Part shown: positions 11,433 to 25,008 of the stretch, one piece after another | Numbering within the stretch: position 1 is the stretch's first letter | How the letters are laid out: every line of letters starts with the position of its first letter | NCBI RefSeq assembly: GCF_003945595.2 | Contig: NW_024104315.1 | Location: 1 to 64,000 of the forward strand | Direction of reading: 5' to 3' | DNA: 64,000 bases | Source: Pipra filicauda | Taxonomy: Eukaryota; Chordata; Aves; Passeriformes; Pipridae | Notes under the pieces: generated by a model | The model's input: only the letters and a program-made list of their open reading frames with translations | Told to the model about the DNA's origin: nothing | Database searches by the model: none | Program-made: the position numbers and the translations under genes

Positions 11433-14400
11433 TTTACTCCAGGGCAACTTTAATTTATGCATCAGCAGCTCGTGTGGGTTTTGCACACGCCTGTACTTCG
11501 ATGTTCAGCCCTCACCATGACAACCCTGCAACACGTGGCACCCAGGGAAACCGCTGCCGAGCAGCTGCAGTGAAACAAGTGTTTCAGTGCTGCCTTTTTT
11601 CTAGAAGCCTGATGGCTTTTCAGCAAGAGGACCATGATGCCAAGCTCGCTCTCCACCTCTCTGCCTGTGCAGAACTCACCCACAGGTCTTCTCTACAGTG
11701 GTGCTTGCAGGTTAAAAAGAAATGATCCTGTTTCGTTCCAGTCCTCTCCTAAGCCACCTGTTTCCCATCTGAACAGTGTTACCTGCAGTGGGACACATCT
11801 CTTGAGGGCAGGAGGCAGGTGAGGATGGAATGTTAATTCTGGAGTGATTCCCTGCCCCTCCTCTTGCACAATGGCTGCACCTCAGGCTCCCCTTGTTCTC
11901 ACAATGAGCTTTGTCTCTTGTTCCATTTTTTTTCTACTCTGACTGAGCCAACACAGAAAATCTGATGCTGCCCAGTAATCCCAAAAAACATGAATGATTT
12001 GTGCCCTGTGGAGGCATCATCTAAGGAGACTCCAGAAAAACCTTTCTCCCAACCTAGTATCACCTTTTTCAGCAAAATCCCTGTCTGTCTCCTCAGTATC
12101 ACGTCCTGCAGCACAGTCTTTCTCGCCCTCAGCCACTTTCAGACCTGCACTGAAAATCTTGTCTTAATTCCTACCTTCTCCTGCTCAATTATTTCCCAGT
12201 TGAACTGAAATGAAGGAGCCTTCCTGCATCCTTAATGCCAGCGAAGCTCTGCACAACTGGACTGAGAAATCAGGAGGAGAGAAACTCAGCAAACAGCTCT
12301 TGCACCACTGCAGGAGGGCTCAGGTGGCACTTCCCACCTGAGGAGGCTTTAAGGGACAGGAATCAGCTGGAGCCTTTTCTTGCAGCCATGGGACAGCCCT
12401 GAGGCAGCTGGATAAAGGACCAGTGTGAGACAAGACACAAACAAAAGCACCAAGACCACCTTGGCAGGGGCTCCCCAGGCTCCTGCCAACTGCTGCCCTG
12501 TGCTGGACATGGTCTCCAGCAAGACTCAGGAGACATCCCCTCCCTCAAGGGAGCTGGTGTGGGTGCCTTTTGTCATTTCATATGCTTTTGGTGGGCACAC
12601 ATGGGCTACTGAGCCCACCTGCTTCAAAAACCAGGACAGTCGGAGGGTCTTTACCAAACAAGGAGCAGGAAGATGGTGCAGGATGCTCCAATCTCCACCC
12701 TGGCTCACCTCTCCTGCCCAACAACACCCAGGCCAGCTGGCAGAGCCCAGGGACAGAGCTTGTTTTTCACACATCAGTAGCAGTGATATTAATAGAAGCT
12801 TCTCAACTGGTTTATAGGTCTCCAAATTGTTGCAGTCAGTAACGGTCACCACTGTAATTTATTTTTGCAGGGCTCCAGTGCCATGTATTTGCTTCTGTGG
12901 CAGTTGCTCCAGCTGGATAATTGGAAGAGAGCAGTTTATAGCTCCTTGTCCCTTATCTTCACCACTGTGTTGGCACAAATCAATGCAGGGATTGCATTAA
13001 ATGTGTGCTGGAGCACAGGACTTGCCACACTGGCCTCCAGCACAGGAGCCTGGGCAGCAGCAGCACCAGCAGCTCCCAAGGAATTATTTGCTGCTCTTAC
13101 CAATTTCAGGGCTCGGGAAAGCACCGTGCCTTTCTGGAAGCTGAAGGTGCCCTTGGCAGGCATTAAAATTCCAATCAATATAAACAGCAGAACAAGCTCA
13201 GCAACGTGTTCCAGCTCAAGGAGGACCACGGTGCTCCAGCACTCCTTCCCCTCCACACTTCTGCCACCCCAAGAAATCCAGAAAATAACGAAGTTTTACG
13301 TTATTTCTGTACAGTTGATATTTTATCTTTAGTTGTTTATGCTTTATTTTCGGCCATATGGGTGAAACCTCTTTACTGGATAATCTCTCCTATAGATCAT
13401 TTTAATTATTCTGTTGATGAAGCCAGATTTAATTTCAAATTCTAATGCCTTTTCTGCCTCTGTCATTCTCATACTATTGGGTTCCTTCTGAGTTGTCTTT
13501 ATTCCCAGTGTAAAACTGGTTTTTAGCTAATGTGGCCTGGATTGACCTAGAGATGACCTTTGGATCAGGACAGTCAATCCACCATTGGCTTTGGCACATC
13601 TCAGGGAGCTTGTGCTGTCTTTATTTCCTTCCCTTTCTAAGCTGAAAGCTGTGGTCACTGGCTTTACAGTCTGAGCCCACAGACATCCTTTAACCCCAGG
13701 AACGTGTTGCAAAGACTTCAGGAGAGATTTGCCCCGAGTTCTCCAAGCCCCTTCCCCAGAGAGTCCCCAGGCACATTGAATTCTCATCTGGTATCTCAGT
13801 ACTTCCCTCCACACTCCTGTAAACAACCAGCATTAAAACTGACAGATAATTGTACAAGTTAACTGATTTTTTAAAATAAATCAGACCATTAAAACCTCTC
13901 TGCGACTCATTGATTAAGAGGCCTTATGGTTATGTGGCTCTTTTTGCTGAGGGTGCTTTTCTGCAGTGAGTGTTTTGTCCTCTAATTTAAATCCAATGTG
14001 TTAGAAGTTAACAAATAATTATTTGAACACTTGGAAATTTGTTACAGTTAGTTGAGAAAGTAGGGAGGACTCTCACTGCTACTGCTAATTCCCAAATTTT
14101 CTTTGCAGACTTATCTGCACTAAACGAGAGGAGAGGCTCATTTCAGGCCACTGAGGTTCTCAAACTGCTAATTGGCTTGAAAGCAATCAACCCTTCATCC
14201 ACCACTTTTAGCAGTTTGGGTGGAAAAGTTCTTTCAAGACACAGAGTTTAAACTGAACGAAGCACTGTTCAGTCTGCTCTCTCCTCTGAAATACACTCTC
14301 AAACCCATCTAACCAGATGCCCAGGAAGACATAAAAATAAACCACATTTCCCATACACACACGCATTACTTCAGAACAAAGTGCTGGTTGCTGAGTATGC

Positions 14401-15017
14401 ATTTTAAACCACTACAAACTCAAAAAAGGAGCTACTGACTCAATGCTGAATATTCCAGGTTCCCTGACACTACTAACAACAGGGGTAACAATTAATAAAA
14501 ATACAAATCTCTTCTTGCACAGGTTAATGCAACTGTTCCACTGATAACCTGGCTCATGGTCACTGCTAATAGCAAAGAAGATAAAAATATCCATTAAAAA
14601 AAAAAAAGATGATACAAGATAGTTTAGCACCTTTACAGAAAGAAAGGTCATCTATTTTAAACATAGCATTTGTAAGAGAGAATCTGTGGGTCTGTGTTGT
14701 CAACTGGAGATTTCAGGTCCACAGAGAGCAAAGACATGCCTGAAATTAGGAGATAAAAGGATTGCTTGTTTTCTAAACCAATGTGTTGGGTTCTACTCCA
14801 GGAAGAGTTGACCTTGTCAGTGTTTTGATCAAAACTCTTCTGGGGACAAAGGACCTTTAAAAACGCTGAAAACGTCCCTCCCCAGCCTTTCTTACCCATT
14901 TTTATTTTGCCACTGCAGCAGCAAACGGAAGAAGTTGCAAAGTGAACGCTTTGCATCCCCCTAAAGAAGCATTTCCGCAGGTGACAGGCACAGAGCTCCT
15001 GGAGCAGCTCCCTGAGA

Positions 15018-15283
15018 CAAGGGCACGGAGGGACAGGACAAGGGGAATGGCTTCCCACTGCCAGAGGGCAGGGATAGATGGGATATTGGGAAGGAATTCC
15101 TGGCTGTGAGGGTGGGGAGGCCCTGGCACAGGTTGCCCAGAGAAGTTGTGGCTGTCCCTGGATTCCTGGAAGTGTCCAAGGCCAGGCTGGATGGGGCTTG
15201 GAGCAACTTGGGCTAGTGGAAGGTGCAACTGGGTGAGCTTTAAGATCCCTTCCCACCCAAACCATTCTGGAATTCTATAGTGC
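15018..15283 (+). repeat. CR1 LINE 3' end
   Basis: Forward copy running from the ACAAGGGGAATGGCTTCCCA region through GGCCCTGGCACAGGTTGCCC and GGGCTTGGAGCAACTTGGGC to CCATTCTGGAATTCTATAG. It is one of the longer copies. The 202-codon open frame on the opposite strand here is a by-product of this repeat and its flank. Confidence 0.88.
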
Positions 15284-16799
15284 TGCAAGCCCATAACTGC
15301 ACTGCCCTCTGCCAGCTCTGCAGGAGGGGAAGAGATTTAAAACTTTTGTCTATTTGGCTGGTGTGAACCTTGAAAAGTGCACCAAGGAGCCTCATCTTTA
15401 TGGATGACAAATATCTGCGAGTGTTCCACAGCTCCACAGAGCTCTGCTGCTCAAAGACACCCAGAAAGGACCCACCTTGGCACCATGGCCCCAGCAGCAC
15501 ATCCCTCTGCCTGCATCACTCCAGCAATACTAACTCACCCAGCATCTCCAGCAGCAGCTGGAGATGGATAGAAGAGGTCAGGCAGACCTGGAGCAGTATA
15601 AGGAAAAACAGCAGCGCATAATCACTTTGGTCTGATCTATTAGTGCTTATTTTTCAGCTCATGCTCCATCTGCCACGTCTGCAAGTCGCCCGTCAGCAAC
15701 TGTGTTACCTCCAACCCTGAATTGAGCACGATAGATCTGATTCATGTAGCCCACTGCAGCATTCCCCACTGCTGGGCAGGATTCCCAGGAGCAGATAAAT
15801 ATTCCTCAGTCAGTAACACATGCATTTAGAGATAGAATATGTCCTGTCGAGATCAGTAAGAGTTTTATCACCGACTTTGTGAAAATGAGATCAAGCCCTT
15901 ACTTGGAATATAAATGATGACTGAAAACTGCCAAACTCCCAGAGCACATCATAAAACTCAGTATCAGTAACTACCTGCAGCCCAGCTCTGTGGAAATCTG
16001 ACCTTTGGGTGTGTGGCTGCATCACTTCCATCCCCAACACATGCCTATAACCTGCTGTAATCCTGCTCTGGACTGACTTCATGCTTTGACAGATTGCTTA
16101 AAAATCCTAGACTTTTAGTATCAATTGTAGTGTCTTATTCCATTGTTTAATTACAAGAAAATCTGTGTGGCTCCAGTGATGCCAATAGATTTTTGGATTT
16201 TTAGCTTTTTGTAGATTTTAGAAGTAGTTGTATTATATCCCTCACCCTTTAGCACAGTAGTTTACACATTCCCCAACCCCTATTACCCCATTCCATGCTC
16301 CCCATATCAACATCCCCTGAATTCCAGCAAAAATGTTTAGTCTCTTGTCAAAGTAGGCCCATTTTGCTTAGAGAACACTTGTATCTTGGCCTGAACCACA
16401 AAAGCACAGTCAAGAACTGAGTGAATATATGCCCCCTGTACCCTGAAGAAGATGAAGATTGATGAAGAGAGGGTCTTAAAGACTCTTGCCCCAATTCCCA
16501 GGGGGCAGGTGGAGGGTGCTCCAGGGCAAAAGCCAAAGAGTGGAAACACCTGGGATTGGACAAGCAACATTATAAATTGTAACATCTGTACACGGAGGTG
16601 TCTTATAATCTTCATGTCTAGGCACAAATTAAAATCCTTTCCTTATCTCACCTCTAAAACTAATTTGCCTCAGAGTTTTTTCTTCTCCCTGCATTTTCTT
16701 TAGGCATCACCAGGAACCAAAGCACTGCAGAGCCAGGGGTTGCTGAACCTCCCCTGCACCTTGCAGGTGCCCAGTGACACCCCGTGCAAGGTGAGGAGC

Positions 16800-17062
16800 A
16801 GGTCCACGCGCTCACCTTCTCATCGGGAATTATTTCCCGACTCCCGAAGCGCGCCCGGCGCCGACAGGAGATCTGCACAGACAGATGGCACGGCAGGTAT
16901 CCCTCAATATATTCCTCTCAGCTTGCCCTCTATTTTTCTGTTCAGCAGGTGGAAACATGTGGAATATGAATGGACTACAAATGCAGAGCACGAGGCGGGT
17001 TGTGCGTGCGACGGCGCCGGTTCTGCTCCCGGGGGACGCGGCACAGCCGCGGCGCTGCAGAT
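16800..17062. promoter_or_regulatory. Intronic CpG-rich segment, candidate regulatory element
   Basis: Two CpG clusters, 16800-16875 (about 10 CpG) and 16985-17062 (about 13 CpG), flank a more AT-rich centre. They contain GCGCGCCCGGCGCCG-like and GACGCGG/CCGCGGCG words. The surrounding intron has few CpG. The use as promoter or enhancer is inference; no TATA box or initiator is obvious. Confidence 0.4.
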
Positions 17063-19587
17063 CAGAGCCCAATGTTTCTTGCTCATAATTACAAAGTTAC
17101 TCTTTTTTTTCCCCCCTCTCAAATGGTTTCATTAGCACTGCCGCAATGCAATGAGGTATTTTGTTTCTTATCTGATCATTTTAGCATTTTAATTTATGAC
17201 ATACAAGCATAACTACCCTTCCTTTCACTCTTGATTAAACACGAGCAGCCAAAATATTTCATGCTTAGCCAAGTGAATATTTTAAATATTTTTTCCTCCA
17301 CAAAACAATGCTCAGGATGTCCAATCCTTTTTCTATTACAGGGAGAAAAGATGTCTTAGAGCAAGCATTTAAATGAATGTCAGTTGGAAGAAACACACAC
17401 TGAGTGCAATTTGAGATAAAACTACCATTGATCCCTCCATGTACAGCCTTTGTGGCAGTGGTTGACGTGGCTATTGAAAAGAGACACTGGTGCCAGAGTT
17501 CTTCTAAGAGATAATCCGTCTTCTGAGAGAGGATTTAGGTTAAATGTACCTGTGAAAAACAGTGTATTTCAGCAGACATGATGAATGGCCTATTGTTCAT
17601 CCTCTGCTGCCTTGCTTGGGCTGGGGGGGGTTGGAAGCAGAGAAGAAAGCAAAGGCACCAGGCAGCCCTGACTGCAGTCTCAGCAGTGTATTTGTTCACT
17701 CTTTTCCCATAGTTCCTAGGCAGGAATATCTGGAGCAATTTTTAGCCTAACAGCAACTTTGCCTCACGCCACAACTCGACTGCAAATGTAAATGATTCCG
17801 GGCAATTGCATTATTTATCAAATTATTTCTGTTTCTCTCGCACGTCTCTGTAGCAGTTTATTACCTTTTTTAATAATGGGCCTCATGCAATGAGGCAGAG
17901 ACTGGGATTATTAAAATGATCTCATATATGCAGTCCTGGTCATTAGGCTATTTCAGGAAAACACTGTGAGGTTTATAAATGCTCCCAGGTTTCAGTGCTC
18001 AGAGCACAGCCCTCCCCGAAATCAGGGACGTCACTCAGGGGCACCTGCTCGTCACTTGAAGAATGGGCTGGTTCAGAGTACAATCCATAATTCCTGTGGC
18101 CCTGGGATGCTGTGTCCTTGTGTGACTACAACCTTTATGTTGCATAAACAGGTAACAGGAAGGTCAGAGCTTCCTGCTTCGTAACGTTAATCTCCATTAA
18201 AATATACAGTGAGGTCAAAGTCGATGTCTTGGGGCTTCACTCAACACCCCTGATGATCCTTGGGGCTCAGGGAGGAGAGGGCAGGGGGACAACCCTGATT
18301 TTAACCCCCACCCAGCATCCTGTCTTGCCACCTGAGACTTTCCACTACATCAGTGACCAACCAAAACCAGCATCCCCACCAGGGCTTTCCAGGCTTGGGC
18401 TTCACCCTCGCCCTGTTACTCCAGATGTTCCTGAAAATGGGTGAGAAAGGGATGGTGCCCACACTGCCACCAGCCTGGGACATCAGCACACCCTGAGGGC
18501 TCAGAACAGCCCTGTGAGCAAGGATGGGACAAGCTGGGTCTGTGTCTACAGCCATCAGGACAAGTCTGAGTGAAACACAGGATGCTCCTGTCTGCTGGAT
18601 CCACATTTCCATTGGATCAACCAGCTGAACTCCCAACTGATGTGGGTACTCACATTTTACACACAGCCTCCTACGCATCTGCACCTCCTTGTCCTGTTAG
18701 TTTTGTCTCAGACAATCACCCAGAGCTGCTCCAGTATTTATTTGTCTGTAAGTACTTGTCTTTTCACGGTTCACAGAAAAGCCTGAGCTAATTTAGAGCC
18801 TCTGCCAAAGCCCATTTAATTTAGTGCACGTCTTTCTCCTGGTGAAAGCAGGCATTAGATAAGGCCTTTCCTTATCCATGACAACTGACAGGTCTCTTAA
18901 CAGCAAACACCCTATAATTAATTTTCAGGTAAGAACTATATTTGCTCAAAATAAACTGAGGTAAAAGCCTGTTGCATTGAGTTCAGCAGAACGTTTCCCA
19001 CAAGCTTTGCTGGAGACACATTTGAAATGGTTCTAAAGAGCCTTTGGATGAAACAGTTGAACTCCTGAGGTTCCGTGTGGCACAACTACGTGGGGCTGCT
19101 GGAATCTCTGTTGTGGAAGTGTTTCTCAATCTGTAAAATATATATATTTTGTCCAATGAAAAACACTCTAGAGAAGGCCCTGAAGAACATCTGCACCATT
19201 TTTACTAATGCAGTGGAGTCACAAAGGACACTAGGAAGTTTTACTGCTAAATTACAGCAACTGTGCATTGGCTGGACAGATTTTGGGTTCATTTGTCATT
19301 TTCTGTGCTGTGAGACTACAATTGGAAAGCACAAAGAATTAAAACAAATCTTTTGGAAGGTCTCCCTAGGTAATAGCTCCTCTTACCTTGCTGCACTGAA
19401 AAATACAGAGTGCTACACTTTGTCTTCTTAATTCCTGATATTGATTCAGAGAAATTACTTAAGAACATTTTTTCCAGGGATGTGAACTGTTGTGTGTAAA
19501 CGTGTTTTCATTTCAGGCTTTTCATTTACAGGTTTGCTAAGCATGAAGAACTAAAGGTGAGAAGAGTACAAACTGCAATTCTTTCAG

Positions 19588-19885
19588 ATTCGTAGAATGA
19601 TAGAAAGGTTTGTGCTGGAAGGGACCTTAAAGATCATCCAGTTCCACCCCCCTCCACTAGCCCAGGTTGCTCCAAGCCCCATCCAACCTGGCCTTGGACA
19701 CTTCCAGGGATGGGGCAGCCACAGCTTCTCTGGACAACCTGTGCCAGGGCCTCCCCACCCTCACAGGGAAGGATTCCTTCCCAATATCCCATCTAACCCT
19801 GCCCTCTGGCAGTGGGAAGCCATTCCCCTTGTCCTGTCACTATCTATCCACGTAAAAAGCTGCTCTCCCTCTTTTTGATAAGCCC
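19588..19885 (-). repeat. CR1 LINE 3' end
   Basis: Reverse copy with CGTAGAATGATAGAAAGGTT at its 3' tip, then CTAGCCCAGGTTGCTCCAAG, CCTGGCCTTGGACACTTCCA and GGCAGTGGGAAGCCATTCCC. At about 300 bases it is the longest copy together with 6590 and 51357. Confidence 0.9.
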
Positions 19886-22789
19886 CCCTTAAGTACTGAC
19901 TTACCATAAAACCCTGTAAATATTATTGTAGAGAGAGAGGGGAAAAAAAACCAGCACATATTTTGCTCAGATAAATATTTTTGAGAATATAGTAGGGGCC
20001 CCTTTGGCAACATCAAACAGCATAACACCACTGAATTCAGTATCAGCTTAAACCAGTCACGGATCTGGCATCCCAAGTTCTCCCACAATTTTCTTTTCCC
20101 ACACATTGTTTATCTGCAGTGACAGAGCAGTCCAAAGACACAATACTGCATCCAGCCATTACTAATATCTATAAACACAAAAGCTGTGTTTTGTCATCAT
20201 CTTCCCTTTTGTCTGTAAATTTTTAAGACAAGTCTGGAAGTGACAAAACCTCATCCCAGTGGAGTGGGGTGGCAAGAGGGAAGGAAGGGAACACTTACAG
20301 CTATTAGAGGCTTCATGTAGATTGCTTAAAGATGCCTAGAGTTATAATTCAAATGTAAAAATATCCCCAGGTTATCAAAGAAGAACAGTTCTCCAGAAAA
20401 TATCTTTCTTAAGGGATGCTGATAATGGGAGGAAACAAATGAAAACCAAACACAAGCACTGTGAGGGACCCTGAAGGAAGCGAGTGGGCTGTGCTGAATA
20501 TCAAATAATAGAAACCTTTTGCCTCCTCTCCCTCACTGCTCCCTTTTTACTACACACAAAATTATAATAGATACGGTAAGAAAGCCCATGTCATGAAAAT
20601 AAATATTTGAGGAAGCAGATTTGAGGGAAGCAAAGGACAGCTCGTTGTTAGAGCTTTCATTCCTGAGCTGTGCAGCAACGACAATCTGAGCGATGTGGGA
20701 AGACTCCACAAGTCTAGAAGGGTCCAATGGTGCAAAGAGCCAATTTTCCATTGATTTTGGTGGGAAATGAAGACCACCCCCCACGGGAAACAGCCCTTTT
20801 GACACAACTTGGCAGATTATTTTACAGACTAAGTTGGCTGTTGGCTATAAACCGTGAAGGCCGTGATGGCACCGTGAAGGACAGGGATGCTCTGCACTTC
20901 AAACAGAAGACTCAGGACCTGGAACAGCTTTTGCTGGTGGCAGTGAAGGGGCAAAGCACATTTGCAAACCACCTCATGAAAGGCTAAGCCATCCCCTTCT
21001 GCCCAATTACCCAGCAGAGACACACAGCTCTCCACACGCAGCCCCTCGTGCTCGGACGCGAGGCCAATCTCGGGTCAAAAAGCAGCAGGTGCCACAAAGC
21101 CACTACTGCTTTCACTCTATCTAATGTTCAGTGAAATATCTGCTGTGCTCACTCTTCCAGGGCAGTGGCTATAGCCCAAGGCATGGAAATTAAATAACTT
21201 CTCCCAGTCTATGAAGAGGGACAGTGGAAATCCGAGGAATCAAGTTTGGAAGCGCTGCCTCCACAACTTCCCGACAAGGACAAGCCACCACCCCCTACCT
21301 ACAGCAAACGCTTTGGAGGTTTGTGGAATGTAAGGATTGAAGGGGAATCCCACTGAAGCTCATAGAAATTATTCTCTTAGGAGAAAAAAATACCCACGCA
21401 AGGTTTTCAGTGCATCAGCTGCTGACACAAACTGTTTCTGGGAGCGTTCGTGAGATCAGAGCAGAAGTAGTAAATGCATTCTCAGCTTATTTGTTCCAGC
21501 TGATACCACCAGAATGGAAGCCCAAAGGCGTAGTCTTTCACAGATAACACATCTTCCCCTCCAGTTTCAACAAAAAATGCCCACAGTACAAAGAGAAATT
21601 ACCCAGTGCACTTGTTATGTACATTAACAGATTTGTGAGATCCAAAGCCACATTTACATCACTTAAAAATGATGTTTAAATAGCCATTAAAAATTTCAGC
21701 ACATCTAAAAAGTTCATTAGGAAGCCTTTTTCTCCTTTAGACATGCAATTATTTCCTTGGATTTTAAAAGTGCATCTCAAAGCATGGCCCTAACTGTAAA
21801 ATCATTACCTTGGTCATAAAAATATCCCAGAGAAGAAATATTTGATAATAATTATTTCCTTCAAAACGCTACAGACTTACTAAAATCATTATTAGTGTTT
21901 TCTTCATCTGGAGGACAAGCACGGAGCACACATCAATCCCAAACTGCATTTAGGAGACTAATTACAGGCATTTACTTTGAAAGCACTGTGTGTGCAGGAC
22001 CCTGTCCTGCTGCTGGGAGCCAGGTCCTGCCGCCTCCAACAGCAGGGAGGGGCTTACTCCTTCCTGCACCATCTTTACAGGGAGGGAGAAACAATTTGAA
22101 CCTGCATATTTGTACCTAGAGATGAATTTAATAATTATAAAGATGAGAGACCTCAAGCAGGAAAAGGAGCAAATAACACTTTCTCTTCAGGATGTGCAAA
22201 CATGGGACATGTTTTACTGCTCTCCAGAGGTCGGATGACTCTGAGACAGGTATTTCACTGGATGCTTCACCCTCTCCTTTTTTCCACCTCTGCAAGCAGG
22301 GCTCTACTTTTACAACCAAATACCCAAGCACAATGTAAAATCCTTGTCTCGACCCCTCGGGTCACGGCAGCGCCGTGGCTTTGGCCAAACCACGGCTGCG
22401 CTGCCATGGGGAGCTGGTTCCAGCAGCAGCACAGACAGCAGTGATGTCCTACACGTGTCTCACTGAGCACTACAACAACACCACGCTGAAAATAATCTGC
22501 TGGGAAAATAGGAACAGATTGCTGATGTTACAGGAGACTGTGGCAAGGTGTGAGAGAGAGGCTCGTTCCAGGGATGCCAGAGGAAACTTGGCACAGGTTG
22601 GGATTCCACTCCACAACAATTTGTGGCTGGTTATAGGGAAAAATTTCCCAGTTCTACAGGAGCAGATGAATGAAATGGACATTTTAGGGATCAGCTTAAT
22701 TACTTGAGGCTTACAAAATAAACCAGCACCGAATCTGGATCCTACGTAAATCTCTAACTCTTCTCAGGGAACTTTTTCTAGAAACATTT

Positions 22790-23028
22790 ACAGAATCATA
22801 AATCATTTAGGTTGGAAAACCCCTCTAAGATCATGGAGTCCAGCCATTAACCCAGCACTGCCAGGCCACCACTAACCCATGTCCCCAAGTGCCACATCTG
22901 CACAGCTTTTAAATCCCTCCAAGGATGGGGACTCCACCACAACCCTGGGCACCCTGTTCCAATGCTTGGTAACCCTTTCAGTGAGGACATTTTTCCTAAT
23001 ATCCAAACTAAACCTCTCCTGGTTCAAG
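22790..23028 (-). repeat. CR1 LINE 3' end, different sub-type
   Basis: Reverse copy of a CR1 sub-type marked by GCACTGCCAGGCCACCACTA, CCATGTCCCCAAGTGCCACA and CACCCTGTTCCAATGCTTGG. The same sub-type occurs at 42287-42545. Confidence 0.88.
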
Positions 23029-23328
23029 AAGAGAAGGAAAAGACAATTCAAGAATCAACTGGACTCACCAACTTGCTGTTGATACTAAAGAAAAGTTCAA
23101 TCACCATCAAGCTGCACAAGTCAAACAGATGGACACCTCAAATTTGTGGAGGGACCATTCACATGGCTATGCATACAAGCATATGATTGATATCTCAAAC
23201 TACAAAAGCAACAGGACTTCTCTTTGCCAGAGACACACAAAGGAAAGAACACAGGTCCATGAACCATCCTTAAGCTGATAGAACCACAACTGTGACAAGC
23301 TGATGCTAAAACATACTGTGATTTTAAA

Positions 23329-23440
23329 ATCACAGAATGGCTTGGGCTGGGAGGGACCATAAAGATCATCCAGCTCCACCCCCTGCCATGAGCAGGGACA
23401 CTAGACCAAGCTGCTCCAAGCCCTGTCCAGCCTGGCCTTG
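23329..23440 (-). repeat. CR1 LINE 3' fragment
   Basis: Reverse copy starting CACAGAATGGCTTGGGCTGG and continuing through CCACCCCCTGCCATGAGCAG to GTCCAGCCTGGCCTTGATCT. It lies only 300 bases from the previous CR1 and belongs to another sub-type, so it is an independent insertion. Confidence 0.85.
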
Positions 23441-23833
23441 ATCTTCCAGAGCAACACAGAGCTAAAACCAGCTTCTTCTGAGAAACAAACAGTCCACAAA
23501 CAGGGGGCCCCCAAGCCCAAGACAACAGCTTTCCAAGACCTCTGACCACCAAATCAAGTGGTTTCCTGGTTCATTTTAGTTCTCTTTCTGCAGAAAATTA
23601 CCTAAAGTAGGTTGACACGTCAGTTATTTCAGATGTTCCAATGAAGTAGAGCCATCTCCTGCCATTGTCTCTGAAAAGTAAGATGAATGTTGCCCTGTCG
23701 AGTCAAACTTCAAAAAGCTATTTGCAGGGTGTCATTTTTCATTTTGCCTAGGCAGGATGTAATGAAAACCCGACAAGTTATTGATGCTTTGGTTACCTGT
23801 CTGCCTTCAAGAAATTGCACAGGTGCTTTATTT

Positions 23834-23855
23834 AAAAAAAAAAAAAAAAAAAAAA
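23834..23855 (+). repeat. (A)22 run
   Basis: Uninterrupted run of 22 A. No recognisable transposon or gene-derived sequence precedes it. Confidence 0.9.
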
Positions 23856-24851
23856 GAGTCAACACAATTAATGTGAAACAATGATGTGAAACCATCCTTT
23901 GAGGTTTTCTTTTCTGCTGAAGTGTCATGAGACTCTGTGTCCAAAAGCCACTGCTGGTAATTCATCTCTTAAGTAATCACTATAAAAATATCACCATGGT
24001 TTGTACCCTGGCACCAGCCTGGGAAAGATGAGCTGTCTCTCCTCTTGCCATTTTCTTTCTGGCTGTTTAAAGTAATTAGCCACTAATTAGGAAGTTTCAG
24101 GCAACAAATAAAACCTGGAATTTATACAACTTTTTAAACTCAAGGCATGCTGAAAGAATGGGAGAAAAAAACCCTTTCTTGTTCAATTTTACAACATTTC
24201 CTTCTCAAAATGACATATCAACATGTTGAAATTTCTGTTACAAAAATAATACCTAAATGAGGGTGTCTGTAAATCAACAACCCTTGTGAGGATGTTCTTA
24301 GAATGTGAACTCTTGAGAAAACCATGGTTAAAGTCTTCCGGGGGAAAAGACTTACTGAACAGTTCTGAAGTGCAGAAGACAACAAAAAATTCAGTGATTT
24401 CCTTGGCCCCAATCACTCCAGCTCCTGGGAGGAGGGATTGCTGCCCTGGGCTTTACCTGGTGACTCCCGTGGCTTCGTCCCAGCCAGGGGACTGGGGACA
24501 GGACAGAGCAGCTCAGCATCCCCCAGGACAGGACCTTCAGCCTCCTCCCTGGAGCAGCTGCAGGGCCTTCCTTGGGTGATGTTCTTCTTTACAAACTAAT
24601 TAACATTCCCTTCCAAATTAATGAGCCTGGAGGCACAGCTGTGGATTAACATATCCAAGAGGCTTCTCAGCTCCAGCTGCTTGGTGTCCTGCTGCCCCAG
24701 GCACGGGGCTCCCCATCCTCCTGGTGTCCCCCCAGTGTCAGACCAGCTCCTTCTGAGGGGCTTGGCACTTCAGGGGGCTCTGCTGGTGGGTGGGCAAACA
24801 GCCCCAAACCCCACTCTCAAGTCCTCATCGTCCTTCCAGAAGTTACCAGGG

Positions 24852-25008
24852 CACCAGCTGTGGCTGCCCCATCCCTGGGAGTGTCCAAGGCCAGGTCAGA
24901 CAGGGCTTGGAGCAACCTGGGCTAGTGGAAGGTGTCCCTGCCCATGGCAAGGCTTAAAAGAAGATGGTCTTTAAGGTCCCTTCCAACCCAAACCTTTGTA
25001 GGATTTGA
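24852..25008 (+). repeat. CR1 LINE 3' end
   Basis: Forward copy: GCTGTGGCTGCCCCATCCCT, GGGCTTGGAGCAACCTGGGC, AGTGGAAGGTGTCCCTGCCC and GGTCCCTTCCAACCCAAACC. The terminal repeat is eroded (TTTGTAGGATTTGA). Confidence 0.87.

Noticed and set aside
12865..13332. Open frame of 155 codons on the plus strand
   Set aside because: No domain, signal or homologue that I recognise. There is no promoter, splice structure or poly(A) signal that would make it a gene.
14657..15265. Open frame of 202 codons on the minus strand
   Set aside because: Half of it is the reverse complement of a CR1 3' end, which is naturally poor in stops on that strand. The translation resembles no protein.
16740..17135. Open frames on both strands across the CpG-rich segment
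   Set aside because: GC-rich DNA is poor in stop codons, so open frames are expected. The translations show no known family. The DNA composition itself is kept as a finding.
22375..22707. Open frame of 110 codons on the plus strand with a Cys- and Arg-rich start
   Set aside because: No family resemblance and no flanking gene structure. It lies in an intron on the opposite strand.
23750..23855. (A)22 run as the tail of a processed pseudogene
   Set aside because: The sequence before the run has no recognisable coding remnant and no AATAAA at the expected distance, and I see no target-site duplication.
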